From positions 62,001-126,000 of the forward strand of contig NZ_CP024608.1 in assembly GCF_002752675.1 (NCBI RefSeq): 64,000 nt of DNA. Reading direction: 5' to 3'. Shown in pieces: positions 24,769-32,905 of this stretch. Position numbers and translations under genes: made by a program. How positions within the stretch are numbered: position 1 is the stretch's first letter; each line of letters begins with the position of its first letter. The notes beneath the pieces are model-generated. The model made no database searches, was not told the DNA's origin, and was given only the letters and a program-made list of their open reading frames with translations. The DNA comes from Massilia violaceinigra (GTDB lineage: Bacteria; Pseudomonadota; Gammaproteobacteria; Burkholderiales; Burkholderiaceae_D).

Positions 24769-25587
24769 ATGTTCGGAAGCACAGTCCTTGAAGTGGCGGT
24801 TGGCCTGACTTTTTGCTACGCGACGGTAGCATTGATTGTCAGCACGGTGCAGGAAGCGCTGGCGTCGGCGCTGAAACTGCGCGCACGCGGGCTGCTCGAA
24901 GGCATCAAGAGCATGCTCAACGATCCAAATTTCAACGCCCTGGCGCGCACCCTGTACGCCCATGCGCTGGTCAATCCGCACAGCAACCCCGCTCTTCCCG
25001 AGCAGGAACACATCGGCACCAAGCCGTCGTACATCAAGCCCGAGCATTTCGCCATCGCCCTGATCGACGCCATCCAGTCGATTCCCGGCGACTACGCCCA
25101 GCTCGGGCGCGACATCGATGCCCTGACCGATCCGCAGATCAAGCGCGCGCTGCAAGGCATCTACCAGCGCGCGGAAGGCGACATGGCGCGCTTCCAGGCA
25201 TCCGTGGAAGGCTGGTTCGACACGGCGATGGAAAGGGTGTCCGGCCTCTACAAGCGGCGCTCGATGGTGGTCAGCGTGCTGCTGTCGCTGCTGCTGGCGG
25301 CGCTGTTCAACATCGACAGCATTCACCTGTTCAGAACGCTATGGGCGCATCCCTCGCTGGCGGCCCAACTCGGTGCGGCCCCGGCCACCATGAACCCGCA
25401 AGCGCTGCAGATGCTGTGGACCTTGCCGATTGGCTGGGAACAGTTTCCCCCGGCATTGAACCGCGAGTTCGCGCTCAGTGTCGCCGGCTGGGCGCTGACG
25501 GCCTCGACCGCGCTATTCGGCGCCCCGTTCTGGTTCGACCTGATGAAGCGCACGGTCCAGGTGCGCGGCACCGGGCCCAAACCGTAG
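24769..25587 (+). CDS. Conserved-looking membrane protein of unknown function
   Basis: A 272-residue protein with a hydrophobic segment at the N-terminus (about 8-35), a second near 168-182 (SMVVSVLLSLLLAALFN) and a third near 232-250. The central 120 residues are soluble and helical. I recall similar architecture in proteins annotated only as hypothetical next to polysaccharide or toxin genes, but assign no function. GGGAGGATAT directly precedes ATG 24769, a strong ribosome-binding site. Confidence 0.75.
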   Translation: MFGSTVLEVAVGLTFCYATVALIVSTVQEALASALKLRARGLLEGIKSMLNDPNFNALARTLYAHALVNPHSNPALPEQEHIGTKPSYIKPEHFAIALIDAIQSIPGDYAQLGRDIDALTDPQIKRALQGIYQRAEGDMARFQASVEGWFDTAMERVSGLYKRRSMVVSVLLSLLLAALFNIDSIHLFRTLWAHPSLAAQLGAAPATMNPQALQMLWTLPIGWEQFPPALNREFALSVAGWALTASTALFGAPFWFDLMKRTVQVRGTGPKP

Positions 25588-25603
25588 GGCCAACCGCCCG
25601 CTG

Positions 25604-26425
25604 TCAGGCAGTGCGGTCCGGACGGTGGGCGTCGACCAGGATCGTCGATACGGAATAGTGCGGCACGCGTTCGGGCCATTCGTCGTTCGGCCCGAACCAG
25701 CGCGCTTCGACGATTTCGCTCGGGTCCACGCGGATCTCGCCGTCCAGATAATCGGCGGTGAAGGCAATCATCAGGGAGTGGGGAAACGGCCACGACTGGC
25801 TCGAAAAATATTGCAGGTTGTGGACCCGTAATCCGACTTCTTCGAACACTTCGCGGTGCACCGCTTCTTCCACCGATTCGCCCGCTTCCAGGAAGCCCGC
25901 CAGCGGCGTGAACCGCTTGCTCGGCGAGGCGGCGTGCAGCGCCAGCAAGACATGGTCGCCCTTGCGGATCAGCACCATCATCGCCGGCGAAATGCGCGGA
26001 TAGGCCATCATGCCGCAGGCGCTGCATACGTAGCAGCGCTCGCCGGCTTTGAGCTGCATCGGCTGGGCGCAGGCGCCGCAGTAGCGGTGGGTGCGTGCCC
26101 ACTCGGCAATCTGGCTGGCGCGGCCGGCCACGCTGAGCAGATCCTCGTCGAAGCCGCCGAACAGGGAACGCATGCTGCGCCAGGTGTAACCCGGCAGGGC
26201 CAGCGCCTCGCTGGCGTGCCAGACGGTCTGGCAATAGCGACCGCCCAGGATGCCCACCGGATGCGGCGTGCCCGCGATGTCCAGACCGGCAAGCTCGTCT
26301 GCGGAGGGAATCCCCAGGTCGGCTTCGCGCAGCAGCAGGCGGCTGCCATGGAAGACAAACGTCACCGGATCGGAGTGGGATTGCGCCGTGATCAGCGGCG
26401 TAAACGTTGATGGCATCTGAAGCAT
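25604..26425 (-). CDS. nudC: NADH pyrophosphatase / NAD-cap hydrolase NudC
   Basis: Nudix hydrolase that splits NADH to NMNH and AMP and removes NAD caps from RNA. The 273-residue protein has the NudC zinc ribbon (YCGAC and YVCSAC, four cysteines around residues 115-137) and, directly after it, the Nudix box GFLEAGESVEEAVHREVFEE with the EExG glutamates. The QxWPFPxS motif specific to NADH pyrophosphatases is present as SQSWPFPHS. ATG 26425 has AGGCAGG upstream; ATG 26416 is an alternative. The gene converges with the preceding membrane protein gene. Confidence 0.94.
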   Translation of the reverse strand: MLQMPSTFTPLITAQSHSDPVTFVFHGSRLLLREADLGIPSADELAGLDIAGTPHPVGILGGRYCQTVWHASEALALPGYTWRSMRSLFGGFDEDLLSVAGRASQIAEWARTHRYCGACAQPMQLKAGERCYVCSACGMMAYPRISPAMMVLIRKGDHVLLALHAASPSKRFTPLAGFLEAGESVEEAVHREVFEEVGLRVHNLQYFSSQSWPFPHSLMIAFTADYLDGEIRVDPSEIVEARWFGPNDEWPERVPHYSVSTILVDAHRPDRTA

Positions 26426-26651
26426 GCGGCCTGCCTTTTGTGTTGTGGACTGCAGGCAGCATACCGCATTTTTCAAGCACGGATTGCGGGGCGAGGGCGA
26501 CGCAACCGGTACCACATACGATCTGCATCAAGCTGCCGCGCGCTGCATCGAACGGATGCGAAGGCGCCCTGTCATACCGGGAAGTGCCCGCGCGGGCATG
26601 ACCGGGCTGCGCAATCGGCGGCAAAGACGCTCACATCAATGGCATTACCCC

Positions 26652-27656
26652 ATGACGACATCCTCCTGGTTAGCCCGGCACGACCACACCAGCGTGGTCA
26701 TTTTCCGCGCGCTTCAGCTCGGCGATATGCTGTGCGCGGTGCCGGCACTGCGCGCCTTGCGGGCGGCCATGCCACGCTCGCGCATCAGTCTGGTCGGCCT
26801 GCCCTGGGCGGACCAGTTCGCCCGCCGGTTCAGTGCGTATGTCGACGAGTTCATTGCGTTCCCCGGGCACGAAGCGTTTCCCGAACAGCCGGCCAGGCTC
26901 GACCAGCTGCATGACTTCTACGCCAGCATGCGTGCGCGCCGCTTCGACCTGGCGCTGCAGATGCACGGGAACGGCCAGTACAGCAATGCCGTCGTGCGGG
27001 CGTTCGGGGCGCGCGCGATGGCGGGATTCGGTGCCGCTCCGGGGCGCGGCGATGAATGCCTGATTCCCTTCCCCGACACGGGAGCGGAACCGCTGCGGCT
27101 GCTGGAACTGGCGACCGGCCTCGGTGCGCCGGCGTGCGGTCCCCAGCTTGAATTTCCGATCACCGCTGCCGACGAGCGGGAGCTGGAAGCAAGCGGTGTG
27201 GCGCGCGGACTGGCGCCCGGCAGCTACGTGTGCATTCATCCGGGCGCGCGTTACGCCGACAAGTGCTGGCCGGCGAAAAAGTTCGCGGCGGTGGCGGACC
27301 AGCTTGCGATCCGGCCGCAGCTGAAAACGGTGCTGACCGGCTCGCCCGCCGAGGTGCCGCTGACGGCCGCCGTGGCGCGCCTGATGCGGCGTGCGCCGGT
27401 CGATGCGGCCGGGCCCTTGTCGATCGGCGCGATGGCGGCGCTGATGAGCCGTGCGCGCCTGCTGATCTGCAACGATACGGGTGTGTCGCACATCGCGGCC
27501 GGGCTCCGGCTGCGCAGCGTGGTTATTTTCAGCAAGGCGGATATTAGGCGCTGGGCGCCGCTCGACCAGCAGTTGCATCGCTGTTTATGGGACCCGTTTG
27601 GCGAGCAGGCGAAGGCCGTGCTGGATCAGGCGAGGGCGTTGTTGATGCTGCGTTGA
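26652..27656 (+). CDS. Glycosyltransferase family 9 (heptosyltransferase-like)
   Basis: Transfers a heptose-like sugar from an ADP-sugar to a lipopolysaccharide-type acceptor at the cytoplasmic face. The 334-residue protein has the family start VVIFRALQLGDMLCAVPALRALR and the C-terminal donor-binding motif ICNDTGVSHIAAGLRL; PGARYADKCWP is the usual HPGASxxxKxWP. It is divergent from nudC and is a paralogue of the leftward GT9 gene 300 bases downstream, though the two differ strongly in sequence. The true substrate is unknown. Confidence 0.88.
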   Translation: MTTSSWLARHDHTSVVIFRALQLGDMLCAVPALRALRAAMPRSRISLVGLPWADQFARRFSAYVDEFIAFPGHEAFPEQPARLDQLHDFYASMRARRFDLALQMHGNGQYSNAVVRAFGARAMAGFGAAPGRGDECLIPFPDTGAEPLRLLELATGLGAPACGPQLEFPITAADERELEASGVARGLAPGSYVCIHPGARYADKCWPAKKFAAVADQLAIRPQLKTVLTGSPAEVPLTAAVARLMRRAPVDAAGPLSIGAMAALMSRARLLICNDTGVSHIAAGLRLRSVVIFSKADIRRWAPLDQQLHRCLWDPFGEQAKAVLDQARALLMLR

Positions 27657-27753
27657 GGAGGGTGGAGAGGAGGCGCCGTGCGTGCAATATGCCATGATGA
27701 TTTCGCACGATTTTTGTGTGCTGCCATCTTCTGACATTCCGGGTACTGCCCTT

Positions 27754-27923
27754 CGTCATTCCGGCTACCATCTCCGTCGTTCCGGCTGCCTCCCCCGTCG
27801 TTCCGGCCACCCCCGTCGTTCCCGCGCCAAGGCGGCACTCGGCGGGAACCCAAGTTTGTACCGTAAGTGGCGGCTCCGCGAACTTGGGTTCCCGCCGAGT
27901 GCCGCCTTGGCGCGGGAATGACG
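27754..27923. repeat. 43-bp inverted repeat with leading short direct repeats
   Basis: Arms 27814-27856 and 27881-27923 pair over 43 bp with one mismatch around a 24-base loop; the arms contain TTCCCGCGCCAAGGCGG and GGCGGGAACCCAAGTT. Three partial copies of CGTCRTTCCGGC precede the left arm at 27754, 27775 and 27796. The gap 27657-27961 between two convergent glycosyltransferase genes holds this repeat and no gene; the palindrome could terminate transcription from both sides. Confidence 0.85.
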
Positions 27924-27961
27924 GAGGTGGCGGATCAACGGTAGCGATCGGAACGGCGAGC

Positions 27962-29107
27962 TTAGTTGCGGTTATGGGAATCCTGACTCCGGTGGCCAAC
28001 GCCGCTTGAGCCAACGCCATGAGCATCAGCACTGCGTCCGGCACGCAGCAACCCCAGCGCCAGCCCGTTGACCTCATCCTGCGTTACATCATCAACAAAG
28101 CTCGCATCATGCGCGCAGCGCGTCCTGATGTTTTCCTTGCCACAAACCGGACAGTGCACGCGCAGCGATACCGCGGCGCGATGGCCGTCCTGCCGCAGCG
28201 GCCCGGATTCGATCAGATTGGTCAGCCAGTAAATGCCCACGGCAGGCGTGCCGATCGCCAGCGCCAGGTGCAGCGGGCCGGTATCGTTCGATACCACCAG
28301 CGTGCTGCGCGCCAGGATGCCGCACAAGGCACCGAGCGACGCCTTGCCGCTCAGATCAATCGCCGGGTGGTGCATCGCCCCGATAAGCTCGCGCACCAGC
28401 GGCGCTTCCTCCGCGCTGCCGTTCACCGCCACGATGGCGCCTTCAGTCACCAGCAGATCGGCAAGCGCCGCAAAACGCCCGACCGGCCAGCGCCGCCGCG
28501 GGTCGCTCGCCCCCGGCTGCAGCAACACCAGCGGCCGGTCGCGCGGCGGCGGCAGCAGCAGCGCTGCCTGGGCAAGATCGTCCTCGGAAACGTCAAGCTC
28601 GCGCCGCATCGGCCAAGCCGCGGCACCAGCCAGGGCCGCCACTTCCAGCAGCTGCAATCGCCGGTTGACCAGCCCTTCATGCCGGACATTGCGGTCCAGC
28701 GGCTCGGCGCCGCCAGCGCACATGCCCACCGTCAGGCGCGCACCGAGCCGCCGGACGAACGGGTTGGCGTGGCGCCCGCCGCCAAACAGCTGGATGGCAA
28801 GATCGATCCCGCTCATGCGCAGGTTTTCCACAAACGCCTCGACAGCGCAGGGATCGGCATCGCCCTGCCCGCACACACCCATGCCGGGATACGGCGGCAT
28901 GATGGCCACGGCATCGACCGGCCCCGGCCGCCCTTCCAGAAACGCCGCATGCCACGGCAGGCCGATGTACAACAACTGCGCCTCCGGATAACTGTGCTTG
29001 AGTGCATGCAAAGCCGGCAGGCAGAACATGAAATCGCCCAGCGCGCTCGGACGCAGCACGACAATATTGCGCACACGGGCCAGCCGCGCGTGCTGCCCTC
29101 TCTTCAC
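27962..29107 (-). CDS. Glycosyltransferase family 9 (heptosyltransferase-like)
   Basis: Third gene of a leftward glycan operon. The 381-residue protein has VVLRPSALGDFMFCLPALHALK at the N-terminus, LLQPGASDPRRRWP in the middle and VVSNDTGPLHLALAIG as the donor motif. A C-terminal segment with CPVCGKENIRTRC is unusual for the family and may bind zinc or form a redox pair. The start is GTG at 29107, overlapping the GT2 stop as GTGA. The acceptor is probably a surface glycan. Confidence 0.88.
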   Translation of the reverse strand: MKRGQHARLARVRNIVVLRPSALGDFMFCLPALHALKHSYPEAQLLYIGLPWHAAFLEGRPGPVDAVAIMPPYPGMGVCGQGDADPCAVEAFVENLRMSGIDLAIQLFGGGRHANPFVRRLGARLTVGMCAGGAEPLDRNVRHEGLVNRRLQLLEVAALAGAAAWPMRRELDVSEDDLAQAALLLPPPRDRPLVLLQPGASDPRRRWPVGRFAALADLLVTEGAIVAVNGSAEEAPLVRELIGAMHHPAIDLSGKASLGALCGILARSTLVVSNDTGPLHLALAIGTPAVGIYWLTNLIESGPLRQDGHRAAVSLRVHCPVCGKENIRTRCAHDASFVDDVTQDEVNGLALGLLRAGRSADAHGVGSSGVGHRSQDSHNRN

Positions 29108-29910
29108 AGCAACACCCTGGGTGCGTCGACCCGGCGCGACACCACGGTGGTCGGCAATTCCATATGATAGGCACCCGACGGAATGATGCCGCAGCCGCCC
29201 GAGCGCGCCATCACGCGCAGTTGTGCCAGCACATCCTCACCGCAGTGTTCCGGCGGCAGCTCTTTCCAGAAATCGAATCCGCCGGCGGCGCGCAGTTTGG
29301 CCGTGTCGAACAGCACGCAACCGCCGATCCAGGCAACCCGGTACGGCCGCGTTGCATCGCGCCCGATGCCCAGTTGCGCCTGCACGTGGAACAGGTTGGC
29401 CGCGCTGTGCAAATGATGCCGTTCCCAGGCGCTGCCGCCGGGCGCGACCAGTTCCGGTTCGACCTGCCCTTCCCAGAATTCGATGGCTTGCTGATGCGGC
29501 CGGCAGTCGTGCCGATGACTGAGGCCGTGCAGGGCGCTGCCGACGAAGCCGCAGCGCTGCTGCCGCATGGTGTGCGCCAGACGCTCGATCAGGTCGCTTT
29601 CGATGATGACGTCGTCGTCGAGAAACAGGCACCAGGGCGCCGCTACCTGCGCCAGCAGAAAGGCGCGCTGCTCGGCCATGCCGCGCCGCGGCAGGTGGCG
29701 CAGCATGTCGACCGGCACTCCGCGCGCCGCCAGATAGCGCAGCACGGCGCGCACTTCGGCGCTGGCGGCGGCGCCTTCTCCATCGGACTGGTCGGACACG
29801 ACGATGCGCAGATTGCGCGCCGTTTGCGATGCCAGCGCCGTCAAGGTCACCGCCAGCGCCGCCGCCCGATTGCAGGTCGGAATCAGCACATCGATGCAGT
29901 CCTCGCTCAT
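29104..29910 (-). CDS. Glycosyltransferase family 2
   Basis: A 268-residue GT-A fold transferase using a nucleotide-sugar. It begins MSEDCIDVLIPTCNRAAALAVTL, has the metal-binding run LFLDDDV near residue 95 in place of the usual DxD, and the acceptor-side WIGGCVLFD and ELPPEHCGEDV near 195-225. ATG 29910 overlaps the DUF4254 stop by four bases (ATGA), and its own stop overlaps the GT9 start, so the three genes are translationally coupled. Confidence 0.9.
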   Translation of the reverse strand: MSEDCIDVLIPTCNRAAALAVTLTALASQTARNLRIVVSDQSDGEGAAASAEVRAVLRYLAARGVPVDMLRHLPRRGMAEQRAFLLAQVAAPWCLFLDDDVIIESDLIERLAHTMRQQRCGFVGSALHGLSHRHDCRPHQQAIEFWEGQVEPELVAPGGSAWERHHLHSAANLFHVQAQLGIGRDATRPYRVAWIGGCVLFDTAKLRAAGGFDFWKELPPEHCGEDVLAQLRVMARSGGCGIIPSGAYHMELPTTVVSRRVDAPRVLL

Positions 29911-30524
29911 GGCGCAGTCCCGCTGCGGTCCCGGCCCGGCGCGGCTCCATACAGCCAGGGATTGAGCGCGGGGTCGTTGTACATCTTGAACTGGCGGTAG
30001 ATCTTGAAGTAGGCATGCCCGTTGGCGACTTCGGCAAGCAGGCGGTCGAGGCAGCAAGCCAGGTCGTGCCGCTGCAGCACCAGCCGCTGCAGCCTGGCCA
30101 GGCAGGCGCTCACGTGCTCCGCGCCGGCCTCGGTGCGCCGGGTCTGCGCACGCATGTGGAAAATCTTGAGCGCGAGGATGGACAGCCGGTCGATCATGGC
30201 GCCCGCAGTCTCGCTGCTCAGGCGCGCGCCAGGCTGGGGCACCACGCCGTCGAGCTGCGCGAGCAGCGCTTCGTCGATCGCTTCCACCGCATCGTTGCGC
30301 AACTGGTTATGGCGGTCGATCAGGCGCTTGCTTGCGGCAATGGCGGCGCTGCCGGCATCGGTGCGGCGGGCGCGGTCTTCTTCATCCCACAGCAGGTGGT
30401 TGTGACGGTGATTGGCCTCGACCCAGCGCCAGAGCACGCTGTCGGCCGGGGCCGCCAAGCAGGGATCGTCCAGTTGCGCGTCGTGCCACTGCAACAACGA
30501 TACGGCATCGAACTCCTTGAGCAT
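29907..30524 (-). CDS. DUF4254 protein of a glycan biosynthesis operon
   Basis: A 205-residue helical protein of the DUF4254 family, found in glycosyltransferase operons but without a known activity. The characteristic core is NHLLWDEEDRARRTDAGSAAIAASKRLIDRHNQLRNDAVEAID. GGAG precedes ATG 30524, which opens the operon, and the stop overlaps the GT2 gene. Conserved acidic and His residues in NHxxWxxED hint at a metal or sugar-phosphate site, which is speculation. Confidence 0.85.
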   Translation of the reverse strand: MLKEFDAVSLLQWHDAQLDDPCLAAPADSVLWRWVEANHRHNHLLWDEEDRARRTDAGSAAIAASKRLIDRHNQLRNDAVEAIDEALLAQLDGVVPQPGARLSSETAGAMIDRLSILALKIFHMRAQTRRTEAGAEHVSACLARLQRLVLQRHDLACCLDRLLAEVANGHAYFKIYRQFKMYNDPALNPWLYGAAPGRDRSGTAP

Positions 30525-30612
30525 CGCCACTCTCCTCGGGTGTACAGCCGGATGCCAGCGCAACCGGGTACAGCTTGGAGCGCCAGAGCGTGCCCGAAGT
30601 TCCCGTGGCCGC

Positions 30613-30813
30613 TCAATCGTCGTCGGGCCCCTTGAACGCCTGGCTCACCTCGGCCGGCGTCTGGAACTCTTCGTCGGGCAGCGCGTCGAGCGAAGCGCAC
30701 ACGTTCTCGTCGGCGCCGAGCTTTCTGGCATTGGCGATCAGGGCGGCCTTGTTGGCCGGATAGTCCACGCCCTTGAGGAATTTTTGAATCTGGAAGGGGT
30801 TTGCATGCGCCAT
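30613..30813 (-). CDS. DUF2795 protein
   Basis: A 66-residue protein of the DUF2795 family, a small helical domain seen widely without assigned function. Typical features are PFQIQKFLKGVDYPANKAALIANARKLGAD followed by ALPDEEFQTPAEVSQAF, here ending in an acidic tail. GGGAG lies six bases before ATG 30813. It is monocistronic, 80 bases before the aminotransferase gene's end. Confidence 0.88.
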   Translation of the reverse strand: MAHANPFQIQKFLKGVDYPANKAALIANARKLGADENVCASLDALPDEEFQTPAEVSQAFKGPDDD

Positions 30814-30893
30814 GGTCGTCTCCCGAGTGGTTTACGGTTGGACAGCATGGCGCGGCGCAGGTTCACCCCAGATCGCAATAACAGTTCCGGATA

Positions 30894-32114
30894 CTAGCTT
30901 GCGCCCTGCGCGATCGCATGGCGCGACAGCGAGCGTTCCAGTTCGGCCATGCCGGCCGGCAGGTCGAGGCTGGCGCCGCCGGCCTGCATGCTGGAACCGA
31001 AGGCGTGCAGGGTGCGGAACAGGTTGTGCGCGCGGCTCTGCTCGCCCATCTGGCCGATGCGCAGGATGTTCAGCCCGAACGCGCCGGAAATTTCGACCTT
31101 GTGAACGCGCGACATGTGCGCGCGCACCACGTCGGACGACACATGATCGGGCGTGACGATGCCGATCACGGAATTGAGCCGGTGCTGCTTGGGCACCAGC
31201 AATGCCAGCCCCAGCGCTTCGATGCCGGCCTGCAGCGCTTCCGAGCATTGCTGGTGGCGCGCGAAGCGGCGCGGCAGGGTCTCGGCGCAGACCAGGCGCA
31301 GCGCTTCGTGCAGCGCCAGGATGCCCGATACCGGCGCCGTGTAGTGATAGGACTTCTGGTTCCAGAACTGGTCGGCCAGCTGGGCGTCGAGGCACCAGTG
31401 GTAGGGCTGGTGGCTGCGCGAGGCAATCTTTTTGGCCCAGGCATGTTCCGAGAACGCCAGCAGCGACACGCCCGGAATCGAGGACAGCCCTTTCTGCCCG
31501 CCCGTGATGACGGCGTCGACCTGCCAGGCATCCATGTCGAGCGCCATCGTGCTCAGGGTGCAGACGGCGTCGACGATCACCAGGCAGCCGTGCTCGTGCG
31601 CCATGCGCGCGATGCTGCCCAGGCTGTGGTTGCACACCGTGTTCGAAGTTTCGCCCTGCACCAGGGTGATGGCGGCATAGTTGCCCTTGGCCAGTTCGCG
31701 CTGCACCAGCTCCACGCTCGCGCTCTCGTTGTTGTCGATGTGCAGCAAGGTCGGCTCGCCGCGCACGCGGCTGACCATCTCGGCCATGCGCTTGCTGAAG
31801 TAGCCGTTGCAGATGCATAAAACCTTGTCGCCGGGATGGACCAGGTTGGCGATCGCCATTTCCATCGCCGCCGAGCCCGGCCCGCCGACCCCCATCACGT
31901 GCGATGAGCTGGTCTGGAAGACGTAGCGCCCCATCTCCTTCACCTGCGCGATCACCTGGTTCATGGTGTCACCGAGGTGGTTGATGACGATCGAATTGGC
32001 GGCCGCCACGGCGGCGGGAATCGGCACCGGGCCCGCGCCCATCATCAGCAAGGGTTCATCCGGCAGGATGTGTTCGAGCGGAACTATGTCGGGAACGCGG
32101 ATTGCCTCAACCAT
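30894..32114 (-). CDS. Class V aminotransferase, alanine/serine-glyoxylate type
   Basis: PLP-dependent enzyme predicted to transfer an amino group from alanine or serine to glyoxylate. The 406-residue protein has LLMMGAGPVPIPAAV at the substrate end, SSSHVMGVGGPGSAAMEMAIANLV (PLP phosphate site), VDAVCTL near 181-187 where the Asp contacts the pyridine nitrogen, and the Schiff-base Lys208 in TGGQKGLSSIPG. Substrate preference cannot be fixed; some relatives form pyridoxamine-pyruvate or phosphonate transaminases. It stands alone, with an AT-rich 790-base gap upstream. Confidence 0.88.
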   Translation of the reverse strand: MVEAIRVPDIVPLEHILPDEPLLMMGAGPVPIPAAVAAANSIVINHLGDTMNQVIAQVKEMGRYVFQTSSSHVMGVGGPGSAAMEMAIANLVHPGDKVLCICNGYFSKRMAEMVSRVRGEPTLLHIDNNESASVELVQRELAKGNYAAITLVQGETSNTVCNHSLGSIARMAHEHGCLVIVDAVCTLSTMALDMDAWQVDAVITGGQKGLSSIPGVSLLAFSEHAWAKKIASRSHQPYHWCLDAQLADQFWNQKSYHYTAPVSGILALHEALRLVCAETLPRRFARHQQCSEALQAGIEALGLALLVPKQHRLNSVIGIVTPDHVSSDVVRAHMSRVHKVEISGAFGLNILRIGQMGEQSRAHNLFRTLHAFGSSMQAGGASLDLPAGMAELERSLSRHAIAQGAS

Positions 32115-32654
32115 TCAATGACTCCTCAAATATGTGCGATGGATAGTCATCATAGCCTGCAATCGATTAACTAGTTTCCAAACGGTCATTTTTGATCGGA
32201 CCAGGTTCGGACCGCGTCAAGCGGGATTCGGACGGACGGTTTTTTTCTACCCGACATGAGGTAGATCAATAACTTTGCTGAATATGCGTAAATACAACCT
32301 TTTATTGTCCGTTTTAGCATAGCAACCGCCGTTCCGCACATTCCATTGCCACATATTCAAGCGCACTCAGCTTAATAAACAGGCAGACGAATATGACAAG
32401 GCCGTGACAAATATGGTCTTTTTACCATAACAATTAATGTTCAATTAATTAATCGCGGGGTGTCGTGTCTATACATATACTTCGTCACCTCACTGCGGCA
32501 AGGCAGTGCGGAGTGATCGAATTTTCAACATCTCAATTGGCGCAACAACAACACCATGAAATAGAAGCGAAAACCAAACCCGTTTAAATTCAATTGCTTA
32601 CCGCTTTTTCTTATGCGACATAAATTGCCATTGGTAATACCTGCGCAATATTGA
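32115..32654. other. AT-rich intergenic region
   Basis: No convincing gene on either strand. It must hold the promoter of the leftward aminotransferase gene. Inverted repeats are TATGGT, six bases, ACCATA at 32412-32429 and CACTGC, six bases, GCAGTG near 32491-32508. Base composition is far more AT-rich than the flanking coding DNA. Confidence 0.5.
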
Positions 32655-32684
32655 TTGACACTCCGATGCCAAATCGTTTTTAAT
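32655..32684 (+). promoter_or_regulatory. Sigma-70 promoter of the candidate small RNA
   Basis: Perfect minus-35 TTGACA (32655-32660), 18-base spacer, minus-10 TTTAAT (32679-32684). It predicts a start near 32691, exactly at the first base before stem-loop 1 of the RNA described next. Confidence 0.7.
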
Positions 32685-32690
32685 CGCCCC

Positions 32691-32776
32691 GGCGAAATAA
32701 CAATATTTCGCAAAAATGCCGCACCCGGCATTAACTGCGCGTTCCCGGCCGGCGCAAAAGGCCGGCCGTTTCATTT
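32691..32776 (+). ncRNA. Candidate structured small RNA, about 80-86 nt
   Basis: Three consecutive perfect hairpins: stem 1 GCGAAATA/TATTTCGC with loop ACAA (32692-32711); stem 2 AATGCCG/CGGCATT with loop CACC (32715-32732); stem 3 CGGCCGGC/GCCGGCCG with loop GCAAAAG (32746-32768), followed by TTTCATTT as a terminator tail. The single-stranded linker TAACTGCGCGTTC (32732-32744) could be a target-pairing seed. No start codon with ribosome-binding site fits inside. It might instead be an attenuated leader of the downstream monooxygenase gene, whose start is 130 bases on. Confidence 0.65.
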
Positions 32777-32905
32777 ATCCGTCCTGCGAGTGGTGAATAC
32801 AATGTCGATATTTCGATCTATTGATGTGATGTCCCGATCCGGGCAATTGGCTTTACCGGCCGGTTACACGACGCCCTGTGCCATGGGCCGCGCGGAGCTG
32901 TGCCG

